Both the position numbers and the translations under genes were made by a program. A stretch of 64,000 nt of DNA from Pyxidicoccus xibeiensis (GTDB lineage: Bacteria; Myxococcota; Myxococcia; Myxococcales; Myxococcaceae): the NCBI RefSeq assembly GCF_024198175.1, contig NZ_JAJVKV010000011.1, positions 248,001-312,000 of the forward strand. The letters run 5' to 3'. The notes beneath the pieces are model-generated. The model was not told where the DNA came from and ran no database searches. It saw only the letters and a program-made list of their open reading frames with translations. The stretch's first letter is position 1; every line of letters starts with the position of its first letter. This document shows, in pieces, positions 60,541 to 64,000 of the stretch.

Positions 60541-60616
60541 TACGGGCGAAGGTGGACTCGTGTCGGGTGGAGGCCTGGAGTGCTGCGTCCAGGCGCGCCC
60601 GACCTGAGTACCCGTA
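60541..60616. repeat. Nested three-level inverted repeat
   Basis: TACGGG (60541-60546) pairs with CCCGTA (60611-60616), GTCGGG (60562-60567) with CCCGAC (60598-60603), GCCTGGA (60573-60579) with TCCAGGC (60588-60594). The whole can form one long stem with internal loops. It lies between the Ada-like gene and the secreted protein, both minus strand. Confidence 0.55.
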
Positions 60617-60649
60617 GCAAGCGGAGGGTGATGGAAGCGTGACGGCCCC

Positions 60650-61534
60650 TCAGGCGACTCCGGCTCCAGCCCCCATGGCCTCGTCGCTGTCGTTCTCCGC
60701 GCCGTAGCGCAGCGACTCCCACGCGAGCATCACCTTCTTGCGCGCCGGGCCCCAGCGGTAGTCGCCGAAGACGCCCGTCTTGCGCAGCACGCGGTGGCAG
60801 GGGATGAGCAGCGCCACGGGGTTGTCCCCCACCGCCGAGCCCACCGCGCGCACCGCCTTCGGGTTGCCGATGGCCTTCGCGAGGTCCTCGTACGTGGCCA
60901 CATGGCCTGGGGAGATGCGCAGCAGCGCCTGCCACACCTGCACCTGGAAGGGCGTGCCCTTCACCAGCACCGACAGCGGCGTGGGCTCGCGCGGCGGCTG
61001 CTCCGGAAAGATGCGCTCCGCCCAGGACGCGGTGGCCTCGCGTGACTCCACGAAGGTGGCGCGGGGCCACTGCGCGCGGAGCGAGGCCAGGGCCTCTTCG
61101 GCGGACTCCCCGGTGAGGAAGTGCAGGCCGCAGATGCCGCGCTCGCAGGTGGCGATGAGGCAGTCGCCAAAGGGGGACGGGTGGATGCCGTACCGCACCG
61201 TCAGTCCCTCGCCTCCCTGCTTGAACTCCCCCGGCGTCATCGCGGTCAGGGTGATGAAGAGCTCGTGCAGCCGCCCGCCGCCGGACAGGCCCACGGAATA
61301 GGACGTGTCGAGCACGCTGCGCCGCTCGGCCAGCAGGCGCCGGGCCGAGCTGAGCGTGTGGACCTGGAGGAAGCGCTTCGGGCTGATGCCGGCCCAGCGG
61401 GTGAAGAGCCGCTGAAAGTGGAAGGGGCTCAGGCCCACGTGCGCGGCCACGTCATCCAGGGACGGCTGCTCGAGCGCATGGGTGTCGAGGTAGTGAATCG
61501 CCTGCTCGATTCGGGCGTAGTCGCTGGTCGCCAT
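60650..61534 (-). CDS. AraC-type HTH fused to methylated-DNA cysteine methyltransferase (Ada-like)
   Basis: 294 residues. N-terminal AraC HTH (QPSLDDVAAHVGLSPFHFQRLFTRWAGISPKRFLQVHTLS, residues about 20-65) joined to an alkyltransferase domain with the acceptor cysteine in IPCHRVLRKTG (about residue 255), plus the GTPFQVQVWQALLRISPG and YEDLAKAIG helix-turn segments. Unlike Ada of E. coli, the N-terminal zinc domain with phosphotriester-repair Cys is missing. It repairs O6-alkylguanine irreversibly and may act as a transcription regulator of its own region. AAGGAG precedes the ATG; divergent from the GST gene. Confidence 0.9.
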   Translation of the reverse strand: MATSDYARIEQAIHYLDTHALEQPSLDDVAAHVGLSPFHFQRLFTRWAGISPKRFLQVHTLSSARRLLAERRSVLDTSYSVGLSGGGRLHELFITLTAMTPGEFKQGGEGLTVRYGIHPSPFGDCLIATCERGICGLHFLTGESAEEALASLRAQWPRATFVESREATASWAERIFPEQPPREPTPLSVLVKGTPFQVQVWQALLRISPGHVATYEDLAKAIGNPKAVRAVGSAVGDNPVALLIPCHRVLRKTGVFGDYRWGPARKKVMLAWESLRYGAENDSDEAMGAGAGVA

Positions 61535-61658
61535 GCCACGGCTCCTTGGAAGAGGTCGCTCCTGGCCTCAGGTATGGCCGCCAGGGTGCCCGCGAACAAC
61601 CCGGTTCTTGCGGAGGGAAGGCCGCAAGCATCGGGTCGTCCACCCGGGCCGGGCTCCC

Positions 61659-61664
61659 TACCCT
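61659..61664 (+). promoter_or_regulatory. Putative -10 element TACCCT for the GST gene
   Basis: TACCCT lies 30 bases before the ATG at 61695 and 125 bases from the divergent Ada-like gene. Weak evidence. Confidence 0.25.
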
Positions 61665-61694
61665 GCCTCGCATCCCTCATCTCGGAGCCCCGCG

Positions 61695-62336
61695 ATGCGC
61701 CTCTACGACTATCTCCCTTCCGCCAATGGCTACAAGGTCCGCCTGCTGCTGTCCTGGCTCGACCGCGCCTATGAGCTGGTGCCGGTGGACATCTTCGCCG
61801 GCGAGAGCCACACCGAGGACTTCCTGCGTCACAAGAACCCCGACGGCCGCATCCCCGTGCTCGAGCCCGAGCCGGGCCGCTTCCTCGCGGAGTCCAACGC
61901 CATCCTCCTCTACCTCGCGGAGGGCACGCCGCTGCTCCCCCAGGACGCCTTCGAGCGCGCCCAGGTGCATCAGTGGCTCTTCTTCGAGCAGAACAGCCTG
62001 GAGCCCAACGTGGGCACCGTGCGCTTCTGGCACCTCACGGGCCGGGCCCCGCTCCATCCGGAGACGTTCCGCCTGCGCATGGCGCGGGGCCATGAGGCGC
62101 TCGCCGTCCTGGAGCGCCACCTGAAGGGGCGCACCTTCCTCGTGGGTGGAGGCCCCACCGTCGCGGACATCGCGCTGTATGCGTACACGCACGTCGCGCC
62201 CGAGGGCGGCTTCGACCTGGGGCGCTACCCGGCCGTCGCCGCCTGGCTGGCGCGAGTGAAGGCCCTGCCCGGCCACATCGGTGCGCTGCCGCCTTACACC
62301 GCCAACGCGCACGTCGTCGTCGCGCCGGCGGCGTGA
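61695..62336 (+). CDS. Glutathione S-transferase family protein
   Basis: 213 residues from the ATG at 61695. The N-terminal thioredoxin-like domain has LYDYLPSANGYKVRLLLSWL (Ser/Asn near the thiolate site), NPDGRIPVLE and LAESNAILLYLAEG as the GSH-binding loop; the C-terminal helical domain ends WLARVKALPGHIG. It likely conjugates a thiol to an electrophile. The upstream bases lack a normal ribosome site. The metX leader promoter begins 43 bases after its stop. Confidence 0.85.
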   Translation: MRLYDYLPSANGYKVRLLLSWLDRAYELVPVDIFAGESHTEDFLRHKNPDGRIPVLEPEPGRFLAESNAILLYLAEGTPLLPQDAFERAQVHQWLFFEQNSLEPNVGTVRFWHLTGRAPLHPETFRLRMARGHEALAVLERHLKGRTFLVGGGPTVADIALYAYTHVAPEGGFDLGRYPAVAAWLARVKALPGHIGALPPYTANAHVVVAPAA

Positions 62337-62378
62337 GACGGGCAGCCCGGGCGCTGAACGCCGGCACGGACACGCGGC

Positions 62379-62407
62379 TTGACTGGCGGGAGGCACGGGA
62401 CTATCCG
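62379..62407 (+). promoter_or_regulatory. Sigma70-type promoter of the metX leader
   Basis: TTGACT (62379-62384) and TATCCG (62402-62407) are exactly 17 bases apart, the best -35/-10 pair in the window. A start near 62414 would produce a leader of about 190 bases before the metX ATG at 62607. Confidence 0.6.
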
Positions 62408-62434
62408 TAGCGGCGAATGACGCACTTCTGCTCC

Positions 62435-62485
62435 ATGTGTCGAATGTCGATGCCGGGTGGGCTCCAGCCCGCCAGCGTCGGCTGA
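62435..62485 (+). CDS. Candidate leader peptide with clustered Met codons
   Basis: ATG at 62435 opens a 16-codon frame reading MCRMSM then GLQPASVG, ending TGA at 62483-62485, just past the first pairing arm. Three Met and one Cys codon among the first six would suit sensing of sulfur amino acids upstream of metX. No ribosome site is visible, so translation is doubtful. Confidence 0.3.
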   Translation: MCRMSMPGGLQPASVG

Positions 62486-62517
62486 CGTCCGTCTGTCCGA
62501 CACTGACGAGCCACCGG

Positions 62518-62547
62518 AGCCCACCCACCCGCGAGGGTTGGTGGGCT
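62518..62547 (+). terminator. Leader terminator hairpin before metX
   Basis: AGCCCACC and ACCC (62518-62530) pair with GGGT and GGTGGGCT (62535-62547), 12 bp with one C-T mismatch and a GCGA tetraloop, then TCGTCGTTCC, moderately T-rich. Located 60 bases before the metX ATG. Confidence 0.65.
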
Positions 62548-62606
62548 TCGTCGTTCCTGGACGCGCGCTCTCTCCCCTCGCCCCTTCCACCGAGGAACCC
62601 GCGTCC

Positions 62607-63917
62607 ATGCCCCCATCCGCCATTCCGTCTCCGCGTCTCTTCGACCTGTCCCTGCCCGACCTGACGTTGGAGGCTGGCGCCCGTGTCACGAACCACCTGG
62701 TGCGCGGCTGGTGGTGGGGCCCCGAGGAGGACCTCCCGTGGCTCCACTCCCGCGCGCGCCTGCTCTCCGAGGACGAGGCCCGCGACAGCACTCTGCGCGT
62801 CGTCCGCCGCACCGTGGCCGAGCAGCGCCACGCCGTCGAGCAGACCCGCCGTCATGGCTCCGCCCGCCCGCCGTCCGCCGTGCCCACGGTGCTGGTGGTG
62901 CACGCGCTCACCGGAGACATGCGCGCGGGCGGTGAGGGAGGTTGGTGGGAGCCCGTCATCGGTCCAGGACGCGCGCTGGACCCGAGCCGGGTGCGGCTGC
63001 TGTGCTTCAACAACCTGGGCTCCTGTTACGGAACCACCGGCCCCGCGGACGAGGGCTTCCCGAAGAGGACGGACGACACGCGCTTCCCGCCGCCGCCCGC
63101 ACTCCTCAAGGGGGACCTGCGCCAGGACGAGTCGCGGCTGCCCGCCACCCTCACCCCGTGGGACCAGGCGCGCGGCATCCTCCTGGCGCTGGATGCGCTG
63201 GGCGTGGACGAGGTGGCGCTCGTCACCGGCGGCTCACTCGGCGGGATGATTGTCCTCTGCCTCGCGGCGCTGGCCCCGGAGCGCTTCGCACGCATGGCCC
63301 CCATCGCCACGGCCGAGTCCGCCACGGCGTGGGTGGTGGGCTTCAACCACGTGGCGCGGCAGGCCGTGCTGCTGGACCCGGACTTCCCGGAGGCGCCGCA
63401 CCGAGGGCTGGAGCTGGCGCGGCAGCTCGCCATGCTGACCTACCGCGCCGAGCCGGGCCTGGAGGCGGACCAGGGCCGTCCTGCCGCGTGGTCCTCTCGC
63501 GCGCTCTACCCGGTGCAGAGCTACCTGGAGCACCAGGGGCGCAAGCTGGACGCGCGCTTCGACGCACGCGCTTACCTGTCGCTGCTGGGCGCCATGGACC
63601 ACCACGACCTCGCGCGCGGGCCCGAGGGCGGCCTCGCCCGCATCCGTGCGAGCGCGCTGTGCGTGGGCATCGACCAGGACCAGCTCTTCTTCCCCGCCCA
63701 CATGGAGGCCCTGGCCCGGCGCCTGCGCGCCCTCGGACGCCACGCCGAGCACGCCCAGCTGTCCAGCCTCTACGGCCACGACGGCTTCCTCGTGGAGTGG
63801 GAGCCCATGGCCGCGCTGCTCACCCGCGCGCTCGCGCTGCCTGCCGGAACGGGCTTCGCGCCGCCGCTCCCCGCTCCTTCCACCGTCAGCCGCGTGCACG
63901 CACGCCACGGGGTGTAG
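62607..63917 (+). CDS. metX: Homoserine O-acetyltransferase (MetX) or close alpha/beta hydrolase relative
   Basis: 436 residues from the ATG at 62607, after GAGGAA; a GTG at 62457 would put the terminator hairpin inside the coding region. Alpha/beta hydrolase fold with the catalytic Ser S210 in GGSLGGM, D358 in GIDQDQLFFP and H391 in YGHDGFL. The Asp-to-His spacing of 33 equals that of known MetX enzymes. NNLGSCYGTTGP and the TPWDQ segment also match. It acetylates or succinylates homoserine for methionine synthesis, which gives the leader RNA a sensible role. Sequence is diverged enough that a serine acetyltransferase activity is possible. Confidence 0.82.
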   Translation: MPPSAIPSPRLFDLSLPDLTLEAGARVTNHLVRGWWWGPEEDLPWLHSRARLLSEDEARDSTLRVVRRTVAEQRHAVEQTRRHGSARPPSAVPTVLVVHALTGDMRAGGEGGWWEPVIGPGRALDPSRVRLLCFNNLGSCYGTTGPADEGFPKRTDDTRFPPPPALLKGDLRQDESRLPATLTPWDQARGILLALDALGVDEVALVTGGSLGGMIVLCLAALAPERFARMAPIATAESATAWVVGFNHVARQAVLLDPDFPEAPHRGLELARQLAMLTYRAEPGLEADQGRPAAWSSRALYPVQSYLEHQGRKLDARFDARAYLSLLGAMDHHDLARGPEGGLARIRASALCVGIDQDQLFFPAHMEALARRLRALGRHAEHAQLSSLYGHDGFLVEWEPMAALLTRALALPAGTGFAPPLPAPSTVSRVHARHGV

Positions 63918-63936
63918 GCCCGAGGAGCCGGGGGAC

Positions 63937-64000
63937 TCAGCCCACCTTGCGCTGCCCTGGCACCGTCGGCGGCTCGTGGTGGGACCAGGTGGGGGGCTCC
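63937..64000 (-). CDS. C-terminal end of a minus-strand gene, truncated by the window
   Basis: Reading the minus strand from the right edge, the frame EPPTWSHHEPPTVPGQRKVG ends in TGA (63937-63939). The stop lies 19 bases from the metX stop, in the convergent arrangement common here, and codon use is normal. The peptide is too short to identify. Confidence 0.45.
   Translation of the reverse strand, partial: EPPTWSHHEPPTVPGQRKVG

Larger units (their letters stand above)
62414..62550 (+). ncRNA. Structured metX leader with terminator/antiterminator architecture
   Basis: Three segments can pair in two exclusive ways. GGGTGGGCTCC (62455-62465) is perfectly complementary over 11 bases to GGAGCCCACCC (62516-62526). 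The latter also forms the left arm of a strong hairpin (62518-62530 with 62535-62547, 12 bp, one mismatch, GCGA loop) followed by TCGTCGTTCC. The first segment alternatively folds on itself with AGCCCGCC (62466-62473). So one fold permits, the other blocks, the terminator before metX. A small frame (62435-62485) runs through the first arm. Looks like a riboswitch or attenuator; ligand unknown. Confidence 0.6.

Noticed and set aside
62414-62550. Known SAM-I/SAM-II or cobalamin riboswitch
   Set aside because: The conserved cores of these classes were not recognised in the leader; the alternative pairings are therefore reported as unclassified.
62457-62606. Upstream GTG start for metX at 62457
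   Set aside because: It would place the terminator/antiterminator RNA elements in coding sequence, adds 50 residues absent from the family fold and lacks a ribosome site, whereas 62607 has GAGGAA.

Overview
The window is a stretch of chromosome from a very GC-rich deltaproteobacterium, most probably a member of the Myxococcaceae (Myxococcus, Corallococcus or Pyxidicoccus type). The inference rests on gene content typical of that group: an Imm52-type immunity gene behind a toxin tail, an ELWxxDGT-repeat lipoprotein, a Ser/Thr kinase-ATPase-TPR giant, an RpoH-like sigma factor, a sigma54-type activator and very long low-complexity proteins. Genes are densely packed on both strands with third-position G/C bias. 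No rRNA, tRNA, CRISPR array, prophage or insertion sequence was found, and no gene-free gap exceeds about 290 bases.

Layout. 0-0.9 kb: tail of a polymorphic toxin and its immunity gene. 0.9-5.4 kb: a voltage-gated K+-type channel, a split YeeE/YedE transporter, a stand-alone N6-adenine methyltransferase and a Cu/Zn superoxide dismutase. 5.5-11.8 kb (minus): ELWxxDGT lipoprotein, serine beta-lactamase-like hydrolase, a von Willebrand A membrane protein and a DUF4159 partner. 11.8-16.0 kb: small membrane proteins, a duplicated beta-sandwich protein and a FabF-like ketosynthase. 16.0-25.0 kb: sigma factor, DEAD-box helicase with three RNA-binding repeats, glutamate dehydrogenase, threonine ammonia-lyase, TPR/metalloprotease. 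25.1-30.7 kb: one 1880-residue, almost lysine-free repeat protein. 30.9-34.2 kb: YceI protein and extradiol dioxygenase opposite a DmpR/MopR-like activator. 34.2-42.2 kb: inactive rhomboid-like protein, thiolase, DsbA-fold isomerase, giant kinase. 42.4-44.1 kb: trypsin-like lipoprotein, disordered protein, receiver. 44.1-48.9 kb (minus): a compact urate-to-ureidoglycolate operon. 49.0-51.5 kb: P5C dehydrogenase and a mutarotase. 51.7-58.6 kb: P450 and LysR regulator divergent from an acyl-CoA dehydrogenase / SDR / kinase-fold / histidine phosphatase / SDR operon. 58.6-64.0 kb: Nramp-like transporter, secreted orphan, Ada-like alkyltransferase, GST, and metX preceded by a structured leader RNA.

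Three gene sets make functional units. The urate operon contains enzymes for every step from urate to ureidoglycolate if its flavoprotein is the urate hydroxylase. The acyl-CoA dehydrogenase operon carries the kinase plus dehydrogenase pair that is fused in animal ACAD10/ACAD11 and separate in the bacterial lva levulinate pathway, which suggests phosphorylation-dependent catabolism of 4-hydroxyacyl-CoAs. The metX leader has its own promoter, a terminator hairpin and an 11-bp alternative pairing that would disrupt it, so it looks like a transcription-attenuation device of unknown ligand. Several genes start 6-12 bases after a TAnnnT-type -10 element, suggesting leaderless mRNAs.
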